Below are positions 23,701-34,982 of a stretch of 64,000 bases of DNA, in pieces. The number at the start of each line of letters is the position of its first letter. The first letter of the stretch is position 1. Where the stretch lies: assembly GCA_030035585.1 (NCBI GenBank), contig CM057464.1:76058919-76122918 (forward strand). Direction: 5' to 3'. The translations under genes and the position numbers were made by a program. The notes under the pieces are model-generated. The model was not told where the DNA came from. It was given only the letters and a program-made list of their open reading frames with translations, and did no database searches. The stretch comes from Dugong dugon (Eukaryota > Chordata > Mammalia > Sirenia > Dugongidae).

Positions 23701-24611
23701 GTGTGCATGTGTGCATAAATCGACCTCCGAGCACTGCTTTTGCTGTCTCTCAAAGGTTTTGGTATGATGTGTTTTAGTTCTTGTTTGATTCTAGGAATTT
23801 TTTGATTCCGTCTCTGATTTCTTCTGTTACCTAGTGGTTTTTAAGTAGAGTGTTATTCAGTTTCCATGTAATTGATTTTTTTTTCCTTGCTCTTCCTGTT
23901 GATATTTTCAGTTTTGATGACATTGTGGTCAGAGAAAATATTTTGTATTATCAGTGTTTGGGATTTTGTTGGTTGTTGCTCTGTGGCCTAAGATGTTGTC
24001 TATTCTGGAGAACGTTCTGTGTGCATTGGAAAAGAATGTATACTTTGCAGCTGTTGGATGGAGTGTTCTATATATGTCTGTGAGTTCAAATTGGCTGATT
24101 GTGTCCTTTAGATCTTCTGTATCTTTGTTGAGTTTCTTTCTAGATATTCTGTCTTTCACCAAGAGTGGTGTGTTGAAGTCTCCTGCTATTATTGTGCAAC
24201 TGTCAGTTTCTCTTTTCATTGCTGTTAGAGTTTGCTTTATGTATTTTGGAGCCCTGTCTTTGGATGTGTAGACGTTTATCATGGTTATGTGTTCTTGATA
24301 GATCATCCCATTAATCACTATATAGTGTCCTTCTTTGTCTTTTATGGTGGATTTAGTTTTAAACTCCATTTTATCTGAGATTAGTGTTGCCACTCCTGCT
24401 CTTTTTTGGTAGCTGTTTGCTTGATATATTTTTCTTCCATCCTTTGATTTTTAACAAATTTACATCTTTGTTTCTAAAAAGTGTCTCTTGTGGACAGTAT
24501 ATTGATGGATCCTGTTTTTCTATCCATTCTGTCACTCTCTGTTTCTTTATGGGTGCATTTAGGCCATTTATATTTATTGTATTTATTGATGAGTGAGTTT
24601 ATTGTTGTCAT
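20763..24611 (-). pseudogene. L1 ORF2 remnant: endonuclease and reverse transcriptase
   Basis: The expected start is the ATG at 24611 and the expected stop the TAA at 20763-20765, about 3.85 kb, close to the usual ORF2 length of about 1,275 codons. Surviving pieces in order: endonuclease (24393-23929; GDFNTPL, DIYRTLHP, RIDNILG), linker (23417-23109; [14 protein letters not shown]), RT palm (23003-22170), C-terminal domain (21768-21202; [15 protein letters not shown]) and the end (21164-20928; MHCWWECK). In RT motif A the residue before IEKAFD is Asn where the family has catalytic Asp. Motif C is LFVDDM rather than LFADDM but keeps both Asp residues (codons complementary to 22491-22496). Frameshifts begin almost at the start codon, so no enzyme can be made. 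Confidence 0.9.
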
Positions 24612-25079
24612 TTTGTAGTTTACTGCTGTCATTTCTTTTTTGTGATACTGATGTTTTCTATGTTCTTCTTACTCTCCTGCGCTGAATTCCTTTTGTTTGT
24701 GGATTTTTTTTCCATTTCTTTTGTTTTTGTAGATTTTGTTTTTACTGAGACTTTATGTTTTTCTTCTTTATGTTGATGAGTAGGTTTGTTAACTTTCTTT
24801 GTGGTTACCTTGAAATTTACCCTTATCTTCTGAGGTTTGAAGCAGTCTGTTATTACTTAGTATTACCTTGCCTTCCTCTCCATTAGAAGGTTCTGTACCT
24901 ACACTGTTTATTCCCTCTTATTGTTCTGATGTTGTCATTTAAAGATTAATCTCTGGTTCCCTGTTGTAATTCTTTTGGTTTTGGACAGTCGTTGAGAGTT
25001 CATTTCCTAGGTTGGTATCTAGTTGGTATGATCTTGCGTCCTGGATTCAGCCTGTGGTCTGATGTTGCTTGTTTTCAGA

Positions 25080-26093
25080 TCAAAGGACTCCTTTTAGTAA
25101 TTCTTGTAAGTTTGTTTTGGTTTTTACACAGTGCCTTAATTTGTTTTTGTCTGGAAATGTCCTAATTTGACCATCATATTTGAACGAGAGTTTTGCAGGG
25201 TATGTTATTCTTGGTTGGCAGTATTTTTCTTTCAAGGTTTTATATATGTCATTCCATTGCCTTCTTGCCTGCATGGTTTCTGCCAAGTAATCAAAGTTTA
25301 TCTTATTGTTTCCCTTCTGTATGTGATTTTTCTCGAGCTGCTGTCAGGGTTCTTTCTTTGTTTTTGGTTTTAGCAAGTGTGATTATGATATGCGTTGGTG
25401 ATTTTCTTTTGGTGTCTATCCTATATGGGGTTCATTGAGCTTCTTGGATGGTCACCTTTTCATCTTTCATGCTATTAGGAAAGTTTTCTCTCAGCAGTTC
25501 TTACAATGATCCTCTCTGTGTTTTCTCCTCCTGTTCTAGAAATCGGATCACCCTCAGGTTTTTGCTTTTGATTGTATCTCACATAATTCTCAGTGTTTCT
25601 TCATTTTTCTTCTTTTTTCTGATTTTTCCTCAAACAAAGTTGTATCCAAGTTTTTGTCTTCAATTTTGCTCATCCTGTCTTCCATTGTTTCACACTTACT
25701 TCTCAGCCCTTCTACGACACTGTCCATTTCTGAAATCGTGTTGTTTATCCTTTGGATTTCTAATTGTTGTTGTTGTATCATTTTTAATTGTGAAGTTATT
25801 TTAGCATTTTGTTCCTGTATTATTTTCCTGAATTCTTCCATTTTTGTGTATGTATTTTCCATGAATTTGCCTGCCTTTTCCATGAATTTGTGTATTTTTT
25901 CCTCATTTTTGTCTGCTTTTTGCTTCAACTCTTAGATAGCTCTGAGTATGAGAGATTTGAATTCCCTGTCAGGTAGTTCTAGTGCCTTTTCTTCTACTGG
26001 AAGGTCATCTGATATTTTATTTAGGATGATTACTGGGACCATTCTGTCCTGTAGTTTTATGTGTCTTGATATTTTCTGCTGTCTTCGGGACAT
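25080..26093 (-). pseudogene. L1 ORF1 remnant (RNA-binding chaperone)
   Basis: From the ATG at 26093 to the stop at 25080 is 1,014 nt, exactly as in copy 2. The N-terminal part has ALELPDREFKSLILR followed by an in-frame stop. The coiled-coil region is open at 25928-25590 (EEFRKIIQEQNAKI, then ISEMDSVVEGL). The C-terminal domain survives at 25286-25080 (AETMQARRQWNDIYK, YPAKLSFKYDG). The ORF1 protein is a trimeric, coiled-coil, RRM-containing chaperone that coats L1 RNA. Here it is broken by at least one stop and by a frameshift between the coiled coil and the C-terminal domain. Confidence 0.88.
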
Positions 26094-26575
26094 TCAGTAG
26101 TTATTTTCTTCATTTATTAATAGTAGATTTGTTTGTTTTGTCCTTTTTTGTTTGTTTTATTTGGTTATGTCTGAGCAGGTGAGCTGTGTATTCTTCGTTG
26201 TTTGTTTGTCTGTGGGCATGATACCTCCTTGTCTAATGGGCAGGGCCGGTTGCTCAGCTATGGGACAACAGGGCAGGTCAGGTGGGTGCTCTGTCTCCTG
26301 CTAGGAGCTCCATGAAGCTGCTCTCCCGTACTCCCTGTTTGCCAGTCTCTGACAGAAATCCAAGATGGCGAATCCATCCTGCGTTAGCTGATAGGGGGCC
26401 TCCGCTCGTATCTCTCCTCACTGTCTGTTTTCTGTCAGTTTCTTATTACATTCGGTGCTTGGCTGAGTTCTTTATCTCTTCATCTGATGCTTTGGGTTCC
26501 AGGATTGATGTTTGTCTCTGTTTTACTTAGTTTTTCGTGTCTTTGCTGTGGAGGGTCAGCGAAAACTCCACACGT

Positions 26576-27350
26576 TTTAAATGTACAAGTCTCTAACTTT
26601 TGGCAAAAGTCCACAGGTGTGTAACCACTATCCCAAACAAAATACAATTCCATCTTCCTAGAAAATAATTTTGTGCCCTTTGTAGACAGCCTTTTCCAGC
26701 TCCCTACCCCAGGCATCCACTAACTGATTTTCATTATTATAGATTAGTTTTGCCTGTTACCATTTTTTGTAAGTGGAGTCATACTGTATGTACTCTTTTG
26801 TTTCTGGTTTCTTTTGTTCAGCATGATAGCTGTGTAGTTCATCATTTGTTGTGTTTTATTCCTTTGTATTGCAGAGTAGTATTTTATTGCATGAATATTC
26901 CAAAACAAGGAAAAGACTTTAACAGACATTTTACATAGGCAGACGTACTGGTGGCCTGAATGTGAAAAGATTCTCAACATGATTAGTTATTAGGAAAATG
27001 CAAAGTAAAGCCACAGTGAGATACAGCTACACACCCAAGAGAATGGCTAGATTTAAATTGGTAATACTAAGTGCTGGTGACCAAGTTGAATTGTCATACA
27101 TTGTTGGTGAGCGTGTAAAATGGTGCAACCACTTTGCAGAATATTTTGATGTTTTCTTACAAAGTTAAATATCCACTTTTCATATTATGCATCAATGCTT
27201 CTCTTAGATATTTCCCAAGAGAAATTAAAACATATTTACACACGAGGTTGTGAATGAATATCCATAGCAGTTTTATTTGTAACAGTTCCAAACTGGAAAC
27301 AACCCAAATGTCCATCAACAGGTGAATGGATAAATGAAATCTGATATACT
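26576..27350 (-). mobile_element. Older L1 3' end with 5' inversion (twin priming)
   Basis: Positions 26576-26902 carry the L1 3' part in antisense (tattgcagagtagtatttta then ttgcatgaatattcc). Positions 26903-27350 carry the immediately upstream ORF2 segment in sense (aagactttaacagacatttt ... atgtccatcaacaggtgaat ... gaaatctgatat). The two breakpoints are adjacent in a normal L1, at the sequence around ggtatattcat. An inverted 5' part joined to a normal 3' part is the known outcome of twin priming. The 3' terminus is missing and abuts L1 copy 1. Confidence 0.82.
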
Positions 27351-28534
27351 TTTGGCATTGTTCTTGTACTGGAGATTTCCCCTTGGCTTACTTAATTAGA
27401 GATTGTAAAAATTTCAGAAATTCTGATGCTAAAGCATTCTTGAAAAAATAGCCAGGTCTTTGTTAAGCCCAGACCATAATGGAATCCTATCCCATTCTGT
27501 TCCTAACACATTAAACAGCAGTGAATTTCTGCATTGTGTCAGTGACCTAGAATAAACTAGTAGAATCTGATGGAAAATGTGGCCAACCATATTCTGCCTG
27601 TTTGGAAATGGCTGTCCCTTCTTCTGGGTTAAAACTGAATCATCTAGAAAATGGAGGTGGACTTCTTTATTACCCTGACTTAAGTTGGTTGAAATAAAGC
27701 AGTTTTTGTGTTATAAATTTTCATATTTTCCACATTTTGTAACTGTTTAATGAGATGTTTTGAGTGAATGTGTCAGGAACTGTTAGCTAGATTAATTTTC
27801 AAACCAAAAACTTTTCTAAAATTGTATTTTAACTGTATCATTCAGTCTTTAATCTCATTGAATAGTAATATTTATATCAGTATTGTCTGTACTGTGGTCA
27901 TAATCTCTTCTGGGTTTGTGATTTATTTATTTATAAATGAAATTAAGTTGTATTATATTAATACATGAAGGATGATAAGTTAATGGACCTATTGGGAATA
28001 CTTGAGATGGGAGAAAATTGTAAGATCAGAAGTCAGAATTCCTAAACCCTTTACATATGTTTTGTGTATTGTAATATTACTTTTACTTGAAATAAGAATA
28101 TTATAAATTTGAACCTTTTTCTTACAAATGAAGCTTTGAAGATTAACACAAAGATTCAACTGTTTCAAATTAATTTAAATTTGTATGGAAAACTCAGATA
28201 GTGACTGATTACTAAGGGGACTCCAGGAACCCCATGGTTATATCTAGACAGGCGAGAAGCAAGATTAAAAACTAACTTTAAATAAAAAGAACATATTAGA
28301 TATGTGGTTTAATTTTAGACATTCAGAATTGATATACATATTTTTTTAAATCCAAGGTTTATTTATATCATGGAAAAAAATTTTTTTAATACACAAAAGA
28401 AATGTGTTAAGCCTGTCACTGTCTTATTACTGAAATTTAATAATTTTCAAGACAACTTTCCAGTAAATTGAATAGGAATCAATACCAAGATGGAAAGTTA
28501 TTTACTTTTTCTACTCCTTGTTGCTTCATTGTTT
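27351..28534. other. Non-coding, nothing recognised
   Basis: AT-rich DNA. An AATAAA at about 27694 (gttgaaataaagcag) follows a less AT-rich segment (27360-27690), but no frame or splice structure supports an exon. A frame at 27768-27968 is AT-rich read-through. Confidence 0.45.
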
Positions 28535-28795
28535 TTTTTTCTTAATTTAATTTTTTTTTATTGTACTTCAGGTGAAGGCTTACAGAACAAATAGTTTCTC
28601 TTAAACAGAAGTACACATGTTGTTTTATAACATTGGTTAACAAACCCACAACATATCAACCCTCTAACTTCTCAGCCTGTTTTTTTTTTTTTGGTGAAAA
28701 TACACATACCCAAAGATACACCATTTCAAAAATTTCTACATGCACAGTTCAGTGAAATTGACTATGCTCTTCGAATTGTGCTGTTAACTCTCACT
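28535..28795 (-). repeat. Two extra L1 3' termini abutting L1 copy 2
   Basis: Positions 28549-28680 duplicate the terminal L1 3'UTR (attgtacttcaggtgaaggc ... aacatatcaaccctc), preceded by T runs. Positions 28681-28795 start with T12 and carry a different L1-like 3' terminus (gaaaatacacatacccaaag, gcacagttcagtgaaattga). The main element begins at 28796 (tgaaggattacagaac) with no T run of its own. This is a nested or rearranged 3' end in one orientation. Confidence 0.65.
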
Positions 28796-29718
28796 TAAGA
28801 TGAAGGATTACAGAACAAAATAGTTTCTCATTTAACAGTTACTACAAATGTTGCCCTATGACAATGGTTAACAATCTCACAACACATCAACAATATCCTT
28901 ACTCAACCTTGGGTTCCCTATCACCAGCCTCCTTGTCCCCTTCTGCCTTCTGGCCCTTGTCACTGGACTCCTGTACCTCGATAGTCTCATTTGGTTTTAC
29001 GGGGCTGTCCACTCCCAGGCTGAACAGTGAACCTCAGAGGTAACTTCACCACTGAGCTAAAAGGGTGTCTGGGGGCCATACTCTCTGGGTTTCTCCAATC
29101 TCCTTTAGGCCAGAAAATCTGGTCTTTTTTTTGTGAGTTAGAATTATGCTCTATATCCTTCTCCAGCTCTGTCCAGAATCCTCTGTTCTGATCCTGGTCA
29201 GAGCAGTCAGTGGTGGTAGCCGGGCACCATCTAGCTGTACTGGACTCAGTCCGGTGGAGGCCTTGGTAGCTGTGGACAATTAGTCCTTTGGACTAATCTT
29301 TTCCTTGTATCCTTACTTTTCATTCTCCCTTGCTCCCGAAGGGATGAGACCAGTGGGGTATCTTAGATGGCCACTCTTAGGCTTTTAAGACCCCAGACAC
29401 TACTCACCAGGGTAGAATGTAGAGCATTGTCTTTATAAGCTGTGTCATGCCAGTTGAGCTAGATGTTCCCCGAGACCATGGTCCCCAGAGCCCTCCGCCC
29501 AGCAATTCAGTCCCTCAGGGAGTTTGGATGTGTCTGTGGGGCTTCCGTGACCTTTCTTTGTACAGGTTGTGCTAGTTTCTCCTGTACTGTGTATTGTCTC
29601 ACCCTTTACCCAAGATACCACTTATCTATTGCCTGTTTAGTATTCCCCCCCCAACCCTCCCATCCCTGGTAACGAACAAAGATTGTTACATTTTGTGTGT
29701 GAACTTTTTCATGGGTTT

Positions 29719-32700
29719 TTACAATAGAGGTCTCATACAATATTTGTTCTTTTGTGATTGACTTATTTCACTCAGCATAATGTCCTCCAGTTTCATCCAT
29801 ATTATGAGATGCTTCACAGATTCGTTGTTGTTCTTTCTCGTTGCATAGTACTCCATTGTGTGTATGTACCATAGTTTGTTTATCCATTCGTCTGTTGATG
29901 GGCATCTATGTTGTTTGCATCTTTTTGCTATTGTGAACAGTGGTGCCATGAACATAGGTGTGCATATGTCTATTTGAGTGACGACTCTTATTTCTCTAGG
30001 ATATATTCCTAGGAGTGGGATTGCTGGATCGAATGGTATGTCTATTTCTAGCTTTCTGAGGAAGCGCCATATCATTTTCCAAAATGGTTGTATCATTTTG
30101 CATTCCCACCAGCAGTGCATAAGTGTTCCGATCTCCCCACAGCCCCTCCAACATTTGTTATTTCCAGTGTTTTTGATTCGTGCCAGTAATGCCGGGGTGA
30201 GATGGTATCTCATTGTGGTTTTAATTTGCATTTCTCTAATGGCTAGTGAATGCAAGCATTTCCTCATGTATCTGTTGGCCATTTGAATGTCTTCTTTGGT
30301 GAAGTGTCTGTTCATTTCCTTTGCCCATTTTTTGATAGGATTGTTTGTCTTTTTGTTGTAGAGGTGTTGGATTTTCTTGTAGATTATGGAGATTAGACCT
30401 TTGTCTGACTTGTACTGTCCAAAAGTGTTTTCCCAGTCTGGATTCTTTTGGTGAAGTCTTTTGAAGAGCATAGGTATTTGATTTTTAGAAAATCCCAGTT
30501 ATGTAGTTTATCTGTTGGGTTTTGTGAGTTGATGGTTATGGTTTGTATCCTGTTAATGCCATGTATTAAGACCTGAAGTATTGGTCCTATTTTTTCTTCT
30601 ATGAACTTTATAGTTTTTGGTTTTATTTTCAGGTCTTTGATCCATTTTGAAGTCGTTTTTGTATATGGTGCGAGGTATGGGTCCTGTTTCATTTATCTGC
30701 AAATGGATATCCAGTTTTGCCAGCACCATTTGTTAAAAAGACTGTCTTTTCCCCATCTGATGGATTTTGGGCCCTTGTCGAAAATCAGGTTACCGTAGGT
30801 GGATGGATTTACATCTGGGTTCTCAATTCTGTTCCATTGGTCAGTGTATCTGTTGTTGTACCAGTACCAGGATGTTTTGACTACTGTAGCTGTATAGTAG
30901 GTTCTGAAGTCAGGTAGTGTGAGTCCTCCAACTTTATTCTTCTTCTTCAGTAGTGCTTTAGTTATTCGGGGCTTCTTCCCTTTCCATATAAAGTTAATGA
31001 TTGGTTTTTCCATCTCTTTGAAGAATGTTGTTGGTATTTGGATCGGGATTGTGATGTATTTGTAAATTGCTCTGGGTAGAATTGTGATTTTCAGAGTGTT
31101 GAGTCTGCCTATCCATGAGCATGGTATGTTTTTCCATTTGTGTAGATCCCTTTGGGTTTCTTGCAGTAGTGTTTTGTAGTTTTCTTTGTATAGGTCTTTT
31201 ACATCCCTGGTCAGATTTATTCCTAAGTATTTTATCTTTTTAGGGTCTATTGAAAATGGTATTGTTTTCCTGATTTCCTTTTCATCGTTCTCCTTATTGG
31301 TGTGTAGGAATCCAACTGAGTTTTGAATGTTTATCTTGTAACCTGCTACTCTGCTGTATATTTCTATTAGTTCCAGTAGATTTCTCGTGGAGTCTTTAGG
31401 GTTTTCTGTGTATAGGATCATATCATCTGCAAAGAGGGACAGTTTAACTTCTTCATTACTGATTTGGATGCCCTTTATTTCTTTTTCTTGCCTTATTGCT
31501 CTAGCTAGAACTTCCAGCACAATGTTAAATAGGAGTGGTGATAAAGGGCATCCTTGTCTTGTTCCTGTTTTCAAGGGGAATGTTTTCAACCTCTCTCCAC
31601 TAAGAATGATGTTGGCTGTTGGTTTGGCATAGATGCCCTTTATTATGTTGAGAAATTTCCCTTCTGTACCTATTTGATTGAGAGTTTTTATAAGGAGTGG
31701 GTGTTGGACTTCGTTAAATGCCTTTTCTGCATCAGTTGAGATGATCATGTGGTTCTTTTTTTCCTTTTATTTATGTGGTGGATTACGTTGATTGATTTTC
31801 TAATGTTGAACCATCCATGCATACCTGGTATGAATCCTACTTGGTCGTGGTGTATTATTTTTTTGATATGGTGCTGAATTCTGTTGGCTAGAATTTTGTT
31901 GAGAATTTTTGCATCTATATTCCTGAGACATATTGGCTGTAATTTGCTTTTTTTGTGACGTCTTTGCCTGGTTTTGGTATCAGCATTATGCTGGCTTTGT
32001 AGAATGAATTTGGAAGTGTTGCTTCCTCTTCTATTCTCTGAAATAGCTTGAGTAGTACTGGTACAAGCTCTTCTATAAATATTTTGTAGAATTCTCCAGT
32101 GAAGCCATCTGGGCCAGGGCTTTTTTAGGTTGGGAGTTTTTTTATTACCTTTTCAATCTCTTCTTTTGTTATGGGTCTGTTTAGATTTTCAACATCCCTT
32201 TGTTGTAGTTTGGATAGATATTGTGTTTCTAGAAATGTATCCATTTCCTCTAGGTTTTCAAATTTGTTGGAGTATAGTTTTTCATAATATTGTGTTATAA
32301 TCCTTTTGATTTCAGTTGGGTCTGTTATAATGTCCCCCATTTCATTTCTCATTTGGGTTATTTGTGTCCTCTCCTGTTTTTCTTTTGTCAGTCTGGCCAG
32401 TGGTTTGTCGATTTTGTTGATTCTTTCAAAGAACCAACTTTTTGTTTTGTTGATTCTTTCTATTGTTTTTCTGTTCTCTATTTCATTTATTTCTGCCTGA
32501 TCTTTAGTATTTCCTTTCTTCTGGTGGTTGTGGGCTTTTTTTGCTGTTCTCTTTCTATTTGTTTGTGTTCTGTAGTTAATGTTTTGATGTTATCCCTTTG
32601 TTCTTTTTTGATATGTGCATCTATTTATATAAATTGTCCTCTGAGGACTGCCTTTGCTGTATCCCAAAGGTTTTGATGTGTTTTCATTCTCATTTGATTC

Positions 32701-33515
32701 TAGGAATTTTTTGATTCCATCTCTGATTTCTTCTATTACCCAGTGATGGGTAAGCAGGGTATTATTCAATTTCCATGTAGTTGATTTTTTTCCCATTGTC
32801 TTTCTATTGTTAATTTCTACCTTGATGGCATTGTGGTCAGAGAAGATACTTTGAATTATCTCAACGTTTTGGATCTTGTTGAGGATTGCTCTGTGGCCCA
32901 AGATGTGGTCTATTCTGGAGGACATTCCATGTGCATTGGAAAAGAATGTGTACTTTGCAGTGGTTGGATGGAGTGTTCTATATATGTCTATGAGGTCAAG
33001 TTGGCTGATTGTGCGCTTTAGGTCTTCTGTATCTTTGCTTTTCTTAGTTGTTTTGTCCTTTACTGGGAGGGGTGTGTTGAAGTCTCCTACTATTATTGTG
33101 GAACTGTCAATTTCTCTTTTCAGTCTTGTTAGAGTTTGTTTTATGTATTTTGGATCCCTGTCATTGGGTGCATAGATGTTTTTTATGGTTATGTCTTCAT
33201 GATGGATCATCGCCTTAATCATTATATAGTGTCATTCTTTGTCTTTTATGGTAGAGTTTGTTTTAACGTCTATTTTATCTGAGATTAGACTTGCCACTCC
33301 TGCTCTGTTTTGGTAGTTGTTAGCTTGATATATTTTTTCCAGCCTTTGACTTTTAATAAATTCACATCTTTGTTTCTAAGGTGTGTCTCCTGTAGACATC
33401 ATATTTATGGATCTTGTTTTCTTATCCATTCCGTCACTCTCCATCTCTTTATGGGTGCATTGAGTTCATTTATATTCAGTGTAATTATTGATAGATGTGG
33501 GTTTGTTGTTGTCAT
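29719..33515 (-). pseudogene. L1 ORF2 (copy 2), broken: endonuclease, RT, Cys-rich C terminus
   Basis: The start is the ATG at 33515 (MTTTNPHLSIITLNIN), the stop the TAA at 29719-29721, about 3.8 kb. The endonuclease part carries in-frame stops just upstream of CLQETHL and one at KDKE-stop-HYIM, and a frameshift near KGWKK. After that 33222-32590 is open (GDFNTPL, RIDHILGH, SDHNAIKVE). RT 31748-30693 is a single 351-codon frame with [20 protein letters not shown] and LFADDMILY (motif C Asp codons at 31422-31427); motif A keeps the catalytic Asp, but the following FDK is FNE. The last frame, 30471-29719, holds the Cys/His cluster [19 protein letters not shown]. At least three disruptions make it non-functional. 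Confidence 0.92.
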
Positions 33516-33968
33516 TATGTAGTGTTATGTTTTGTGGTGGTGAAGTTTTCTTTGTTCTTCTTACTCTCTTGTGCTGAGTTACTTTTGTTTGTGGCTTTTT
33601 TTTCATTTCTTTTGTTTTTGTTTTTGCTGAGAGTTTATGTTTTTCATCTTTTTTTTTATGAGTATGTTTGTTATCTTTCTTTGTGGTTACCATAAATTTT
33701 ACCCTTATCTTTCTAAGTTTGAAGCAGTCTACCATTACTTGTTATCTCCTTGCCTTCCTCTCCATTAGAAGGTTCTATACCTATGCCGTTTATTCCCTCT
33801 TTTATCGTTTTGATGTAGTTGTTGTTTACTGATTAACTGCTCTGATGCCCTTTTGTATTTCTTTTGGTTTTGGTTACTCCTCAAGAGTTCATTTCCTAGA
33901 TTGGTATCTGCCTGGTACGATCTTGCGTCCTAGGTTCTGCCTGTGAGCTGAAACTATTTGTCCTCAGA
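33516..33968 (-). other. Long L1 inter-ORF spacer
   Basis: About 450 bp between the ORF1 stop and the ORF2 ATG. Copy 1 has about 470 bp in the same place (24612-25079) with similar sequence, so the spacer is a trait of this L1 lineage rather than an insertion in one copy. The human L1 spacer is only about 60 bp. A Lys/Thr-rich frame (33466-33735) runs through it out of frame with ORF2. Confidence 0.75.
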
Positions 33969-34982
33969 TCAAACAACTCCCTTTAATAATTCTTGTAAGT
34001 TTGGTTTGACTTTTACATATTCCATTAATTTCTGTTTATCTGGAAATGACCTAATTTCACCATCAAATTTGAACGAGAGTTTTGCAGGATATATTATTCT
34101 TGGCTGGCAATTTGTTTCTTTCAAGACTGTATATGTGTCATCCCATTGCCTTCTTGCCTGCATGGTTTCTGCTGAATAATCTGAACTTAGTCTTATTGTT
34201 TCTCTTCTGTATGTGACTTCTTGTTTTTTACGAGCTGCTCTCAGTATTCTTTGTTTGTCTTTGGTTTTGGCGAGTGTGAATATGATATGCCTTGGTGATT
34301 TTCTTTTGGGAACTCGTCTATATGGGGTTCGTTGAGCTTCTTGGATGGCCAGCTTTTCATCTTTCATGGTATTGGGGAAGTTTTCTGTCAGCAGTTCCTC
34401 AATGATCCTGTTTGTGTTTTCTGCTTTCTTCCTCTCTTCTGGAATTCCAATCACTTGCAGATTTTTGCTTTTGATTGTATCCCACATAATTCTCAGGGTC
34501 TCTTCATTTTTCTTTGTTCTTTTTTCTGAGTTTTCCTGAAACAGAATTGTATCCAAGTGTTTGCCTTCAATTCCACTGATCCTGTCTTCCACGGTTTCAA
34601 ATCTGCTTCTCAGCCCTTCTGTGACATTGTGCATTTCTGAAATCTTGTTGTTTATCTTTTGGATTTCTTATTGTTGTCTTTGTATAATTTCTAGTTGTGA
34701 ATTTATTTTTGCATCTTGTTCCTGCATTATTTTCCTGAATTCTTCCAATTTTTTGTCTGTATTTTCCATGAATTTGTCTGTTTTTTCCTCATGTTTGTCA
34801 GCTTTTTTCCTCAGCTCTTGCAGAATTCTGAGTATTAGAGATTTGAATTCCCTATCAGGTAGTTCTAGTGCATTTTCTTCCAGAGGAGAGTTATCTGGTG
34901 GTTTTTTTTTTTGGACTGCTACTGGAACTATCCTGTCGTGTTTTTGTAAATGTTTTGTTATTTTCTGCTGTCTTTGGGGCAT
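33969..34982 (-). pseudogene. L1 ORF1 (copy 2), one premature stop, otherwise open
   Basis: The frame runs from the ATG at 34982 to the stop at 33969: 1,014 nt, 337 codons plus stop, as in the L1 family. The only break is a TAA complementary to 34668-34670, at about codon 105; copy 1 has TTA (Leu) at the same site, so a single T-to-A change explains it. Domains: N-terminal segment, heptad-like coiled coil (about residues 45-130; EEKTDKFMENTDKKLEEFRK), RRM-like region (LQVIGIPEE), basic C-terminal domain (RRETIRLSSDYSAETMQARR, YPAKLSFKFDG). An internal ATG at 34634 begins a 221-codon frame that would encode only the C-terminal half of the coiled coil, the RRM and the C-terminal domain. Confidence 0.92.

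Larger units (their letters stand above)
19850..26575 (-). mobile_element. L1 LINE copy 1, near complete but inactivated, about 6.7 kb
   Basis: A minus-strand element with a 3'UTR of about 0.9 kb (19850-20762), ORF2 remnants (20763-24611), a spacer of about 470 bp, ORF1 remnants (25080-26093) and a short 5'UTR of about 0.47 kb. The 5'UTR lacks the roughly 1.35 kb of repeated units seen in copy 2: the junction is near 26280, where copy-2-like sequence from 35175 joins sequence like 36545. The order and strand match copy 2 at 28.8-36.85 kb. Both ORFs carry several stops and frameshifts, so it cannot move by itself. No clear target-site duplication was found. Confidence 0.93.

Noticed and set aside
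20928..26530. Many plus-strand frames rich in Phe, Leu and Ser
   Set aside because: These are antisense shadows of L1 ORF1 and ORF2; the same pattern recurs at 29.9-35 kb.
27360..27710. Possible 3' terminal exon with AATAAA at about 27694
   Set aside because: No open frame or splice acceptor of quality; an isolated AATAAA is frequent in AT-rich sequence.
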